Shown here: positions 1 through 7,680 of the stretch, one piece after another
Numbering within the stretch: the stretch's first letter is position 1
Layout: the number at the start of each line of letters is the position of its first letter
Source of the DNA: Marmoricola sp.
GTDB taxonomy: Bacteria > Actinomycetota > Actinomycetes > Propionibacteriales > Nocardioidaceae
Assembly (NCBI GenBank): GCA_025965195.1
Contig: JAOPXK010000003.1
Location: 1-35,279 of the forward strand
DNA: 35,279 nucleotides
Reading direction: 5' to 3'
Position numbers and translations under genes: made by a program
Notes under the pieces: model-generated
Databases searched by the model: none
Seen by the model: the letters and a program-made list of their open reading frames with translations, nothing else
Told to the model about the DNA's origin: nothing

Positions 1-294
1 CCAGCCACCCGGGTCCTTGAAGACCACGATGTCGCCGCGCTTCGGTCCCGCCGAGCCCCAGTACGTCACCTTCTGCACCAGGATCCGGTCGTTCTGGATG
101 AACTGCGGCTCCATCGACGCCGACGGAATGTAGAACGCCTGGACGAAGAACGTCTTGATCACGACCGCGAGTACCAGCGCGATCACGAGCAGCAGCCCGG
201 TCTCCTGCCACAACGGCAGTTGCTTCTTGTCCTCGCTGGACTTGGTGCGCACGGACGTCGCCCGAGCGCTCGCTTCGTTCCCCTCGTCGGTCAC
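1..294 (-). CDS. lepB: Signal peptidase I, copy 2 (3' end outside window)
   Basis: Membrane-bound serine/lysine protease that removes signal peptides from Sec- and Tat-exported proteins. Only the first 98 residues are in the window, read from a GTG at 292-294. They show a polar N-terminus, a transmembrane segment (about residues 33-52) and the box B motif IPSASMEP with the nucleophile at Ser60. The general-base lysine lies beyond the window edge. It follows the complete lepB copy at 351-1040 in the same direction, 56 nt downstream. Positions 1-102 are base-for-base identical to 783-884, which points to recent duplication or gene conversion. The N-terminal 30 residues differ from the other copy, so the two proteins diverge mainly on the cytoplasmic side. 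Identification is firm; whether this copy is intact cannot be seen. Confidence 0.93.
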   Translation of the reverse strand, partial: MTDEGNEASARATSVRTKSSEDKKQLPLWQETGLLLVIALVLAVVIKTFFVQAFYIPSASMEPQFIQNDRILVQKVTYWGSAGPKRGDIVVFKDPGGW

Positions 295-350
295 GGGTGG
301 AGCCTAGCCACTGGGTCGAAGCGCCCGGTCCACCGCTGCCGGAGACACGC

Positions 351-1040
351 TCACTTCGCGTCGGGAACGGCGGCAAAAGTCTTCGGCCGATGGACGATCT
401 CCATCCGCTTCCACGGCCAGACGAGCGCCCAGACCCGTCCGACGACCAGGCTCGTCGCGACGAAGCCCTTGCCCGGATCGGCCATGTGCGCCCGCGAGTC
501 CCCGGAGTTGTCCCGGTTGTCGCCCATCACCCAGAGGTGGTCCCTGGGAACAGTGACGTCGAAGTGTTGCGTGGACGGCAGCGTCGACTTGGGGAGGTAC
601 GACGACTCGTCGAGCGCCTTGCCGTTGACGGTGATCCGGCCCTGGGCATCGCAGCAGACCACCTCGTCGCCGCCGACACCGATCACGCGCTTCACCAGGT
701 GCCCGCCCGTCGGGTAGAGCCCGATGGCCTCGAGCGTCTTGGTGACCGGGTTGTTCGCCGTACGGATCTCGCCGGGCTGCAGCCAGCCACCCGGGTCCTT
801 GAAGACCACGATGTCGCCGCGCTTCGGTCCCGCCGAGCCCCAGTACGTCACCTTCTGCACCAGGATCCGGTCGTTCTGGATGAAGCCCGGCTCCATCGAC
901 GCCGACGGGATGTAGAACGCCTGGACGAAGAACGTCTTGATGACGATCGCCAGGACCAGCGCGACCACCAGCAGCAGCAGACTCTCCTGCCACACGGGCA
1001 GCTGCTTCCTCCTGGCGCGCTTCCCGGGACCACTCACCAC
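351..1040 (-). CDS. lepB: Signal peptidase I, copy 1
   Basis: Type I signal peptidase of 229 residues, anchored by one N-terminal transmembrane helix (about residues 19-42) with the catalytic domain outside. Visible motifs are box B IPSASMEP (nucleophile Ser48), box D around VKRVIGVGGDEV (general base Lys117) and box E MGDNRDNSGDSR. The length is typical for actinobacteria. It starts at GTG 1038-1040, 31 nt after the rplS stop, so it is probably co-transcribed with the rpsP-rplS operon, as in related genomes where lepB follows rplS. A second copy lies directly downstream. All catalytic residues are present, so this copy should be active. Confidence 0.96.
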   Translation of the reverse strand: MVSGPGKRARRKQLPVWQESLLLLVVALVLAIVIKTFFVQAFYIPSASMEPGFIQNDRILVQKVTYWGSAGPKRGDIVVFKDPGGWLQPGEIRTANNPVTKTLEAIGLYPTGGHLVKRVIGVGGDEVVCCDAQGRITVNGKALDESSYLPKSTLPSTQHFDVTVPRDHLWVMGDNRDNSGDSRAHMADPGKGFVATSLVVGRVWALVWPWKRMEIVHRPKTFAAVPDAK

Positions 1041-1071
1041 TGGAGCCTAATGGCCCCTGCCACGCAGAAGC

Positions 1072-1425
1072 TCAGATGTTGTCGCGGCGTTCCTTGATCT
1101 TGGCTGCCTTGCCGCGCAGGTTGCGCAGGTAGTACAGCTTCGCGCGACGGACGTCACCGCGGGTGACGATCTCGATCGACTCGAAGATCGGGGAGTGCAG
1201 CGGGAAGGTGCGCTCGACGCCGACGCCGAAGGAGACCTTGCGAACGGTGAAGGTCCGGCCGATGCCCGAACCCTGCACGCGAATCACCACGCCCTGGAAG
1301 ACCTGCACACGGGAGCGGTTGCCCTCGACGACCTTCACGTGGACCTTGATGTTGTCGCCCGCGCGGAAGGCGGGGACATCCGATCGAAGGGACGCGGAGG
1401 TCAGGCTGTCAATGACGTTGGTCAT
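1072..1425 (-). CDS. rplS: 50S ribosomal protein L19
   Basis: L19 sits at the 30S-50S interface of the ribosome. The 117-residue protein begins [14 protein letters not shown] and ends with the basic family tail [13 protein letters not shown]; the core [16 protein letters not shown] and [10 protein letters not shown] is standard. The ATG at 1423-1425 is chosen because AGGAG (1431-1435) lies just upstream and because L19 is normally 110-120 residues. The frame is open to 1626, but the extra N-terminal residues resemble no L19. It is the last ribosomal gene of the rpsP-khpA-rimM-trmD-rplS order. A gap of about 247 nt separates it from trmD, so it may have its own promoter. Confidence 0.97.
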   Translation of the reverse strand: MTNVIDSLTSASLRSDVPAFRAGDNIKVHVKVVEGNRSRVQVFQGVVIRVQGSGIGRTFTVRKVSFGVGVERTFPLHSPIFESIEIVTRGDVRRAKLYYLRNLRGKAAKIKERRDNI

Positions 1426-1621
1426 GGTTTCTCCTCGCGAATGCCACAGGTCACCCACGGAATCAGTTGCGATTGCAGTGGTGGGCCAGCGATGCTGCCG
1501 TGTGATCCTCCCCCTGTGGCAGGTGGACCGCAGGTCTCCGTCTGACCGGACGACCGATGGCTCGCTGAGCCAAGGGTCAATGTTGCCACAAGCGACCTCG
1601 TACGACGAAATCCGGCGGGAC

Positions 1622-1651
1622 GTCATACCGAATGGCCGCTGGGCAAGCCAA
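1622..1651 (-). promoter_or_regulatory. Possible rplS promoter in the trmD-rplS gap
   Basis: On the minus strand, TTGGCT (1646-1651) is followed after 18 nt by TATGAC (1622-1627). These fairly match -35 and -10 elements and lie just after the trmD stop. They would give rplS a leader of roughly 190 nt. The rest of the 1426-1672 gap holds no gene I can support. Weak evidence based on hexamers alone. Confidence 0.3.
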
Positions 1652-1672
1652 CTCGTATGACGTCCGGACGGG

Positions 1673-2818
1673 TCAGCGGCGCTTGGTCATCTGCACGACG
1701 CCCGGTCCTGGCTGCTCGCGGGAGAGGCGGTAGCCGGCTTTCTTGTAGATCCGCTGGTTGCGCAGGCTGCCCGCGCCGGTGAACAGTGCAAAGCCCGTCG
1801 CATCGGCGGGCGCGGCGGATTCCATCCTTGAGAGCAGCATCCGGCCGAGGCCCTGGCCGTGCAGGTCGGGGGCGACCATCAGCCGGCCGATGTCCCAGGT
1901 GCTCCCCTGCAGACGGCCGCGTACGGCGCCCACGAGCCGGCCCGCGCTGCGGGCGACCAACGTGGTGCCCTCGCCGATCCAGGCGCGGACGTCGTCCAGC
2001 GACTCGGTGAGCGCATCGATCTCGACGTCCGGGTTGGCCTGTTGCTCGTGGGTCCAGCACGCCCGCTGCAGAGTCAGCAGCTCCCCCGCGTCGCCGGGCG
2101 CGACCAGCCGGATCTCCAGGCCATCGAGCACGACGCTCGGGTGGGCCAGGTCGGGCCGCCGTTGCGCCGTACGCCGAACCGACTGCTCGTGTCGCCACCG
2201 GGTGATGGCCCCGTGGTTGCCGGACAGCAGCACCTCGGGCACGTCGAGCCCGCGCCACGAAGCCGGCTTGGTGAAGACGGGGTACTCCAGCAGGCCGTTG
2301 GATCCGTGCGACTCCTCGGCCAGCGACTCGGCGTTGCCCATGAACCCGGGGATCAGCCGGATCACGGCCTCGATGATCGCGAGCGCGGCCACCTCTCCAC
2401 CGTTGAGCACGTAGTCGCCGATCGACAGCTCGCGGACCTCGAACCTCCCGGCCGCATCGTCGATCACCCGCTGGTCGATGCCCTCATAGCGCCCGCACGC
2501 GAAGACCAGGTGCGCCTTGCCGGCCAGCTCGGCGGCGATCTCCTGGGTGAACGGCACCCCACTCGGGGTCGGCACGACCAGGACAGCCCCACCGGAGGCG
2601 ACGGCGTCGAGGGCCTCGCCCCACGGCTCGGGCTTCATCACCATTCCGGCGCCACCGCCGTACGGCGTGTCATCGACGGTGTTGTGCCGGTCGTGGGTCC
2701 AGTCCCGCAGGTCATGGACGTGTACGTCGAGCAGCCCGGACTGCCGCGCCTTGCCGGGGAGCGAGAGCTCCAGCGGCGCGAGGTAGTCGGGGAAGATCGA
2801 GACGACGTCGATGCGCAT
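1673..2818 (-). CDS. trmD: tRNA (guanine37-N1)-methyltransferase TrmD fused to a GNAT acetyltransferase domain
   Basis: The protein has 381 residues, while TrmD is normally about 230-280. The first ~228 residues are a complete SPOUT methyltransferase that makes m1G37 in tRNAs from S-adenosylmethionine and prevents +1 frameshifting: [28 protein letters not shown] and the PGFMGNAES region are all present. After RRPDL, a short linker leads into a second domain of about 145 residues. It has the GNAT acetyl-CoA signature [17 protein letters not shown] and a C-terminal [12 protein letters not shown], typical of N-acetyltransferases. No stop or frameshift separates the halves. The ATG overlaps the rimM stop by one base (ATGA-type coupling), and the next gene is rplS. 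The acetylation substrate is unknown; a tRNA or ribosomal-protein target would fit the operon but is only inference. Confidence 0.95.
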   Translation of the reverse strand: MRIDVVSIFPDYLAPLELSLPGKARQSGLLDVHVHDLRDWTHDRHNTVDDTPYGGGAGMVMKPEPWGEALDAVASGGAVLVVPTPSGVPFTQEIAAELAGKAHLVFACGRYEGIDQRVIDDAAGRFEVRELSIGDYVLNGGEVAALAIIEAVIRLIPGFMGNAESLAEESHGSNGLLEYPVFTKPASWRGLDVPEVLLSGNHGAITRWRHEQSVRRTAQRRPDLAHPSVVLDGLEIRLVAPGDAGELLTLQRACWTHEQQANPDVEIDALTESLDDVRAWIGEGTTLVARSAGRLVGAVRGRLQGSTWDIGRLMVAPDLHGQGLGRMLLSRMESAAPADATGFALFTGAGSLRNQRIYKKAGYRLSREQPGPGVVQMTKRR

Positions 2819-3384
2819 CAGCTGTCCGCGGGCTCGTCCGGCAGCTCGTCGAGCAGGCCGGGTCGGTCGTCGACGACCAGCCGGCCGGCCGGCACGTCGA
2901 CGAGCGGCACCAGCGCCGACACGAACGGGATCAGCACCTCGCGGGTCGACGTATGGATGACCAGCAGGTCCTGGGCAGCTCCGTGCACGACCTCGCTCAC
3001 CTCACCGATCAGCGAGCCGTCGGCCTTCTCGGCACGCAGCCCGATGAGCTGGTGGTCGTAGAACTCCTCGGGGTCATCGGGGACCTCGGTCGGGTCAATG
3101 GGTACCACCAGCTGGGTGCCGCGGGAGGCCTCCGCCGCGTTGCGGTCCGGGATCTCCACGAAACGCATCAGCAGCCGGTCCTGGTGCCAGCGAATCGTCT
3201 CGATCGTCAGCTTCGCGGACGGGGCCGGCCCGGGCCGGGTCGACCTGGTGGCGAGCACGCTGCCGACCTTGAACCGGCGTGCGGGATCATCGGTGCGCGG
3301 TTCGACGGACACCTCGCCCTTGATCCCGTGCGCCTTGCCGATCCGTCCGACGACCAGGAAGTCGTCGTCAGCACTCGTTGTCAC
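2818..3384 (-). CDS. rimM: Ribosome maturation factor RimM
   Basis: RimM assists late 30S assembly by binding S19 near the 16S 3' domain. The 188-residue protein has the N-terminal RimM barrel, with [24 protein letters not shown]-type residues near positions 10-33, and a C-terminal PRC-barrel (about 100-170, including [12 protein letters not shown] and [15 protein letters not shown]). It starts at GTG 3382-3384 with a GGAGGA Shine-Dalgarno a few bases upstream. Its stop overlaps the trmD start, implying translational coupling. It is separated from khpA by 66 nt containing a long hairpin, an unusual break in an otherwise tight operon. Confidence 0.97.
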   Translation of the reverse strand: MTTSADDDFLVVGRIGKAHGIKGEVSVEPRTDDPARRFKVGSVLATRSTRPGPAPSAKLTIETIRWHQDRLLMRFVEIPDRNAAEASRGTQLVVPIDPTEVPDDPEEFYDHQLIGLRAEKADGSLIGEVSEVVHGAAQDLLVIHTSTREVLIPFVSALVPLVDVPAGRLVVDDRPGLLDELPDEPADS

Positions 3385-3401
3385 TCAGTCCTCCGAATAC
3401 A

Positions 3402-3441
3402 CGAGTGGGCACCGCTCCCCAACGGAAGCGATGCCCACTCG
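3402..3441 (-). terminator. Intercistronic hairpin between khpA and rimM
   Basis: CGAGTGGGCA (3402-3411) pairs perfectly with TGCCCACTCG (3432-3441). After one mismatch, an inner CGCT/AGCG helix (3413-3416 with 3427-3430) extends the stem around a 10-nt loop. It lies wholly in the gap between the khpA stop and the rimM start. On the minus strand it is followed by a modest TGTATTC stretch rather than a U-run. It could be a partial terminator or an RNA-processing/stability element that sets different levels for rpsP-khpA and rimM-trmD. Confidence 0.6.
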
Positions 3442-3450
3442 AAGATGTCC

Positions 3451-3693
3451 TCAGCGACGACGGTCGACGTCGACGAAGTCGACCCGCGCGCCAGCACGAC
3501 CCGCGAGGGCGTTGATGACGGTGCGGAACGCGGTCGCCGTGCGGCCGTTGCGACCGATGACCTTGCCCAGGTCGGCCGGGTTCACCCGAACCTCGAGGAT
3601 CGAGCCACGGCGCAGCTGCTTGTCGCGCACGGACACGTCATCGGGGTTGTCCACGACGCCGCGGACCAGGTGCTCCAGCGCCTCGGCGAGCAT
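3451..3693 (-). CDS. khpA: KH-domain RNA-binding protein KhpA
   Basis: Small single-KH protein (80 residues) of the KhpA/YlqC family, which in other Gram-positives pairs with KhpB/Jag and binds RNA to affect cell size and division. The type II KH core is clear: RRGSILEVRVNPADLGKVIG followed by the GXXG loop as GRNG and then RTATAFRTVINAL. Start and stop codons overlap with rpsP (ATGA at 3692-3695), so it is translated coupled to S16, the usual place for this gene. The length matches the family. Confidence 0.95.
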   Translation of the reverse strand: MLAEALEHLVRGVVDNPDDVSVRDKQLRRGSILEVRVNPADLGKVIGRNGRTATAFRTVINALAGRAGARVDFVDVDRRR

Positions 3694-4274
3694 CAGACGT
3701 CAGCCTTCGCTTCCTCGGCCGGAGCCTCGGCAACAGCGTCGTCGGCCGGAGCCTCGGCAGCAGGGGCCTCTTCCGCAGGTGCCTCGGCAGCGGGAGCGTC
3801 CTCGGCAGGCTTCTCGGCCTTGGCCTTCGCGGCCTTCGGCTCGATGGCCGGCTTGTCCTCGACCTTGGCCTCAGCCTTGTCGTCGGCCTTCTTCGCGGCC
3901 TTCTTGGTCACTGCGGCGCCCTTGGGCTCGTTCGCAGCATCCTTGAGTGCCTCGTTGAAGATGTCGATCTTGTCGCGCTTCGGCTCCTTGACCTTCAGCG
4001 TCCCCTCGGTGCCCGGGAGGCCCTTGAAGGTCTGCCAGTCACCGGTGATCTTGAAGATCGCCTCGACGGCTTCGGTCGGCTGCGCGCCGACGCCGAGCCA
4101 GTACTGCGCCCGCTCGCCCTTGACCTCGATGAACGAGGGCTCTTCCTTGGGGTGGTACTTGCCGATCTCCTCGATGACGCGACCATCCCGCTTCTTGCGG
4201 GCGTCGACGACAACGACGCGGTAGTACGGCTGGCGAATCTTGCCCATACGCTTCAGGCGAATCTTGACGGCCAC
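3693..4274 (-). CDS. rpsP: 30S ribosomal protein S16 with long C-terminal tail
   Basis: S16 is an early-binding 30S assembly protein. Residues 1 to about 95 are a standard S16 core ([21 protein letters not shown], then [13 protein letters not shown] and [13 protein letters not shown]). The protein runs on to 193 residues with a low-complexity tail, first Lys/Ala-rich and then repeats of [15 protein letters not shown] type. Actinobacterial S16 proteins often have extensions, but this one roughly doubles the protein. It starts at GTG 4272-4274 with GAGGAG upstream and is the first gene of the khpA-rimM-trmD-rplS operon. The tail is acidic and probably disordered; its role is unknown. Confidence 0.96.
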   Translation of the reverse strand: MAVKIRLKRMGKIRQPYYRVVVVDARKKRDGRVIEEIGKYHPKEEPSFIEVKGERAQYWLGVGAQPTEAVEAIFKITGDWQTFKGLPGTEGTLKVKEPKRDKIDIFNEALKDAANEPKGAAVTKKAAKKADDKAEAKVEDKPAIEPKAAKAKAEKPAEDAPAAEAPAEEAPAAEAPADDAVAEAPAEEAKADV

Positions 4275-4484
4275 GTTTGTGGTGTCTCCTCAGAAATTTG
4301 TGTGTTGGTGATGGGCTCGGACCAGGTGGGGACCAGGTCGGGCCAATCGGTGGACCTTGTGCGCCTCGGTTGAGAGGGACCAACGCGCACAGGACTCGGC
4401 GGAGATTCTGCCACGTATACCGGGCATGATCGAATCGAGTCGACGCGTGACAACCAAATCGGTGTGCCGCGCATCTGAGATGGC

Positions 4485-5354
4485 ATGACCATGACAGACA
4501 CCGCGACGACCTTCGAGCTCCCTGAGCGCGTCACCGCCCGCCCGCGGCTGAGCCAGCGCCACCCGTCGTTGTATCCGTGGGCGGTCCGGGTGCACCGGGC
4601 TCGGCGCACCTGGCGGTGGCTGCGTTCAGACACCCAGTGGGCGGTACGCCGTACCGCTCCCGAGACGCCGTTCCGGGTGAAACGGCACAAGTCGATCCTG
4701 CTTCGCCAGCTGGGTGCGACCGAGATGTGGATGCAGCACAACAAGGTCACCAACCTGCGGCTGGCGGGCGGCCTCGTGGACGGGGTCGTGATCCGGCCGG
4801 GCGAGACCTTCTCGTTCAACAAGACGGTCGGAAACTGCACGACGCGACGCGGCTTCGTCGAAGGCATGAAGCTCTCGAACGGTGAGGCGGAGGCAGGCGT
4901 CGGCGGCGGCATCTGTCAGCTCGCGAACCTGCTGGTCTGGATGTTCATGCACTCACCGCTGACCATCACCGAACGCTCCGAGCACAGCTTCGACCCGTTC
5001 CCGGACAACGGCCGGGTGCTGCCCTGGGGCGTGGGCTGCTCGATCGTCTACAACTACGTCGACCTCGTGGTCCGCAACGACACTGCGGCGACCTTCGTGC
5101 TCAGCGTCGGCGTCGGCGGCCGCTTCCTCAAGGGTGAGCTCCGGGCTGACCGCGAGCTGCCGTTCTCCTACTCGGTCCACGCGCGGCACGAGGAGTTCCT
5201 GCAGCGTGCCGGCGAGGTGTTCCGTCGCAACGAGATCTGGCGCGACGTCATCGACCGGCGCACCGGTGACACCGTCGCCTCGGAACTGCTCAAGAAGAAC
5301 TGCGCGCTCGTGAAGTACGTCCCCCAGGATGTCCCGATCGTCATCGTCGACTGA
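4485..5354 (+). CDS. VanW family protein
   Basis: Protein of 289 residues with a VanW domain over about residues 90-255. VanW proteins occur in some vancomycin-resistance clusters and widely elsewhere; their biochemical role is not established. The hallmark stretch is visible: GVVIRPGETFSFNKTVGNCT, then GFVEGMKLSNG, GVGGGICQLANLLVWMF, and a C-terminal strand SIVYNYVDLVVRND. The N-terminal ~70 residues are basic with several Trp/Arg and no convincing signal peptide, so a cytoplasmic location is likely. ATG codons at 4485 and 4491 are both possible starts; Shine-Dalgarno support is weak. It begins a plus-strand trio with an amidohydrolase and an EEP-family protein, but each of those seems to have its own promoter. 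No other van genes are nearby. Confidence 0.88.
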   Translation: MTMTDTATTFELPERVTARPRLSQRHPSLYPWAVRVHRARRTWRWLRSDTQWAVRRTAPETPFRVKRHKSILLRQLGATEMWMQHNKVTNLRLAGGLVDGVVIRPGETFSFNKTVGNCTTRRGFVEGMKLSNGEAEAGVGGGICQLANLLVWMFMHSPLTITERSEHSFDPFPDNGRVLPWGVGCSIVYNYVDLVVRNDTAATFVLSVGVGGRFLKGELRADRELPFSYSVHARHEEFLQRAGEVFRRNEIWRDVIDRRTGDTVASELLKKNCALVKYVPQDVPIVIVD

Positions 5355-5360
5355 CGGCGA

Positions 5361-5366
5361 TAGCGT
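5361..5366 (+). promoter_or_regulatory. Putative -10 element of a leaderless amidohydrolase mRNA
   Basis: TAGCGT ends exactly 6 nt before the ATG at 5373, and no Shine-Dalgarno precedes that ATG. This is the geometry expected when transcription starts at the start codon. No -35 element is obvious. Confidence 0.4.
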
Positions 5367-5372
5367 CGGGCC

Positions 5373-6446
5373 ATGTCTGCGCTGAGGTTCTCCGGTCCGG
5401 TCCTGCCCGACGGGGAGACCCGTGACCTGTACGTCGTTGACGGCAACATCACCTACGAGCCGCAGGCAGGCGCCGAGCTCGCCGCATCCGGCTGGATCGT
5501 GCCGGGCCTGGTCGACGCGCACTGCCACATCGGTCTCGGTCCCGAGGGCGGCGTCAGCGACGAGGAGACCGAGCAGCAGGCGCTCGCCGATCGCGCTGCC
5601 GGGACACTGCTCCTGCGCGACTGCGGATCCCCGGTCGACACCCGCTGGGTGCAGGAGCGCGAGGACCTGCCCCGGCTGATCCGGGCCGGGCGCCACCTGG
5701 CCCGACCGAAGCGCTACATCCGCAACTACGGCCACGAGATCGAGCCCGACGAGCTGCCTGCCTATGTGGCCGAGCAGGCCCAGCTCGGAGACGGCTGGGT
5801 CAAGCTCGTCGGCGACTGGATCGACCGGGACGCGGGCGACCTGATGCCTTCGTGGCCACGCGAAGCACTCGACGAGGCGATGAAGGTGGCACACTCCCAC
5901 GGCGCCCGGGTGACGGCGCACGTCTTCGGCGAGGCCGCCCTGCCCGACCTGATCGGGGCCGGGATCGACTGCATCGAGCACGGCACCGGCCTGTCGACGG
6001 ACCTGGTCGACGAGATGGTTGCGAACGGTGTGGCGCTGGTGCCGACCGTCGTACAGCTGGACAACTTCCCCAACTTCGCCGCCGCCAGTGGAGACCGTTT
6101 CCCCAAGTACACAAGGCACATGCTCGATCTGCACGCCACCCGGCGGCAGACGATCATGGCGGCGTACGACGCGGGCGTGCAGCTCTACGCCGGCACCGAC
6201 GCCGGCGGCTCGCTCCCGCACGGGAACATCTCCGGTGAGATCCGCGAGCTGGCCGACTACGGCATCAGTGCCTTCGACGCCCTCGGCGCCGGGTCCTGGC
6301 GCGCGCGCGACTGGCTCGGCCTGGACGGCAGCCTGAGCGAAGGGACGACGGCCGACTTCGTGGTCTTCGACCGCAACCCGCTCGAGGACCTCACCGTGCT
6401 CGCCGAACCCAGCCGAATCGTGCTGCGCGGCCGCATCGTCGGTTGA
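5373..6446 (+). CDS. Amidohydrolase family protein (imidazolonepropionase/prolidase-like)
   Basis: Metal-dependent hydrolase of 357 residues with a TIM-barrel amidohydrolase fold. Metal and active-site elements appear in order: VDAHCHIG (HxH, near residue 50), a region around KLVGDW, TAHVFGE and CIEHGTG (barrel histidines), and YAGTDAGG (the catalytic aspartate), then a C-terminal GTTADFVVFDRNPLEDL of the composite beta-sandwich. The substrate cannot be inferred; family members cleave cyclic amides, dipeptides or deaminate heterocycles. Mycobacteria have a related amidohydrolase (Rv2915c) next to ffh, so the position is conserved. It lies 18 nt after the VanW gene but has a -10-like hexamer just before its ATG, suggesting a leaderless transcript. 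Confidence 0.88.
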   Translation: MSALRFSGPVLPDGETRDLYVVDGNITYEPQAGAELAASGWIVPGLVDAHCHIGLGPEGGVSDEETEQQALADRAAGTLLLRDCGSPVDTRWVQEREDLPRLIRAGRHLARPKRYIRNYGHEIEPDELPAYVAEQAQLGDGWVKLVGDWIDRDAGDLMPSWPREALDEAMKVAHSHGARVTAHVFGEAALPDLIGAGIDCIEHGTGLSTDLVDEMVANGVALVPTVVQLDNFPNFAAASGDRFPKYTRHMLDLHATRRQTIMAAYDAGVQLYAGTDAGGSLPHGNISGEIRELADYGISAFDALGAGSWRARDWLGLDGSLSEGTTADFVVFDRNPLEDLTVLAEPSRIVLRGRIVG

Positions 6447-6457
6447 CGTCGAGCCCG

Positions 6458-6463
6458 TAGGCT
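6458..6463 (+). promoter_or_regulatory. Putative -10 element of a leaderless EEP-protein mRNA
   Basis: TAGGCT ends 6 nt before GTG 6470 with no Shine-Dalgarno between, matching leaderless geometry. It is the same arrangement as at 5361, 15616 and 33377. Confidence 0.42.
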
Positions 6464-6469
6464 CGGCGC

Positions 6470-7507
6470 GTGCCCGAGCCAGCCATCACCGACCGACGAT
6501 TCACGGTCCTGATGATCCTGGTGATCGGCGGCGTCTGGGTGCTCGGCATCGTCTTCTACCTGATCCTGCGGCCCAACGCTCCGCACCATCCGGGGACACC
6601 GGCCGGACCGAACTCCGGGCCGACCGACCTGATCACCGTCTATCCGACGCCGGACTTCACGCTGCCACCGATCCCGCCGGTCACCAAGGAACCCGTCCAC
6701 GGCACCTGGCGGTTCGTCGCGACCCAGGCAAACCTCTACACGGGGATGACCCAGTCCGAGGCGATCTCCGACGTGAACCGGCTTGCCGTCGACTCCGACG
6801 TGATCGGGATGAACGAGGTCAGCCGGGAGCGGGCCGGCCAGCTGCGCACCTGGGCGGCGGAGCACCCGGGCTGGTCCTTCTACAGCCCGACCGGCTCCGA
6901 CCCCTACCAGGGCCTGAACGCCGTGCTGGTGAACACGAAGGTGTTCACGGTCGTCGATGAGGGCGTGCTCTACGGCAGCCGGTCCAGCATGCGCGGCTAC
7001 AAGATCAGCTCACGCTGGGTGACCTGGCTGTTGCTGAGGCACAAGGCCAGCAAGACCAATGTCAGCTGGGTGCAGACCCACATGGATGCCGCCGTCGAGA
7101 GCCACGGCCATCCGCGGGCGAAGGCGGGCCAGCGCATCCGCAACAACCTTGCCTACATGCAGGTCCTGAAGGCCACGGTCGCCAAGCTCGCAACCGTCGG
7201 GCAGGTGCTCGTCGCGGGTGACTGGAACGTCGACGCGGCGGCCGATCGGCAGGTCGAGTACGGCGCCTTCCCGTACGCCGTACTCGAAGGCGATGGCTCC
7301 AACAGCGCCCTGCCGGGACTGCGCTCGATCTACACAGCACTCGGCATCAAGGGTCCGCCGACCAGGTCGGGCCGCTGGATCGACTACATCGCCAGCTGGG
7401 TCAGACCGGCAGCCGAGAACATCATGACGTTCGTCGACTACCGGATCCTCACCGGCGGCAACAGCGACCACAACCCGGTCGAGGCGGTCGTACAGATCAA
7501 GAAGTAG
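6470..7507 (+). CDS. Membrane-anchored endonuclease/exonuclease/phosphatase-family protein
   Basis: Protein of 345 residues. Residues 11-33 form one hydrophobic N-terminal helix (LMILVIGGVWVLGIVFYLIL), followed by a Pro-rich linker to about residue 80. The rest is an EEP (DNase I/AP endonuclease/sphingomyelinase-like) domain. The metal-binding Glu is in GMNEVS, a His in VQTHMD, and the catalytic pair is in VAGDWNVD and GGNSDHNPVEAV. The topology suggests the enzyme faces outside, attached to the membrane, so it could be a secreted nuclease or phosphodiesterase. The substrate cannot be decided. GTG 6470 is chosen because the N-terminal helix needs it and TAGGCT sits 6 nt upstream. It is followed by the compound inverted repeat. 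Confidence 0.85.
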   Translation: MPEPAITDRRFTVLMILVIGGVWVLGIVFYLILRPNAPHHPGTPAGPNSGPTDLITVYPTPDFTLPPIPPVTKEPVHGTWRFVATQANLYTGMTQSEAISDVNRLAVDSDVIGMNEVSRERAGQLRTWAAEHPGWSFYSPTGSDPYQGLNAVLVNTKVFTVVDEGVLYGSRSSMRGYKISSRWVTWLLLRHKASKTNVSWVQTHMDAAVESHGHPRAKAGQRIRNNLAYMQVLKATVAKLATVGQVLVAGDWNVDAAADRQVEYGAFPYAVLEGDGSNSALPGLRSIYTALGIKGPPTRSGRWIDYIASWVRPAAENIMTFVDYRILTGGNSDHNPVEAVVQIKK

Positions 7508-7538
7508 CGCGTTGCCAGCTTCGCGGGTTCGGTGAGCT

Positions 7539-7663
7539 GGAGTTTTCCCAGGGTATGAACCCGGAGCGGTACGTCGCACACGTCGCGACCTGTGCGACGT
7601 ACCGGGATGCCATGCGATGACGCAATGCCCAGAGGTTTTGGGTTCATACCCTGAGAAAACTCC
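7539..7663. repeat. Compound inverted repeat between convergent genes (bidirectional terminator or MITE-like element)
   Basis: Two nested palindromes fill this gap. Outer arms 7539-7562 and 7640-7663 (24 nt; GGAGTTTTC...GTATGAACCC against its complement) match at 23 of 24 positions. Inner arms CGGTACGTCGCACA (7567-7580) and TGTGCGACGTACCG (7591-7604) are perfect over 14 bp around a 10-nt loop. The stretch 7605-7639 on one side is unpaired except for a weak small hairpin. It separates the convergent EEP gene and ffh, so it can terminate both transcripts. The 24-bp terminal repeats and 125-bp length also resemble a miniature transposable element, although no target-site duplication is visible. 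Confidence 0.75.
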
Positions 7664-7680
7664 GGACCCGACGACCAGCC

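Noticed and set aside
1426-1626. Upstream in-frame extension of rplS.
   Set aside because: L19 is about 117 residues and a good Shine-Dalgarno marks the ATG at 1425; the extra residues look non-coding.
4485-5354. VanW gene considered as part of a glycopeptide-resistance cluster.
   Set aside because: No vanHAX, vanY, vanZ or vanRS genes are nearby, and VanW domains are common in unrelated contexts.
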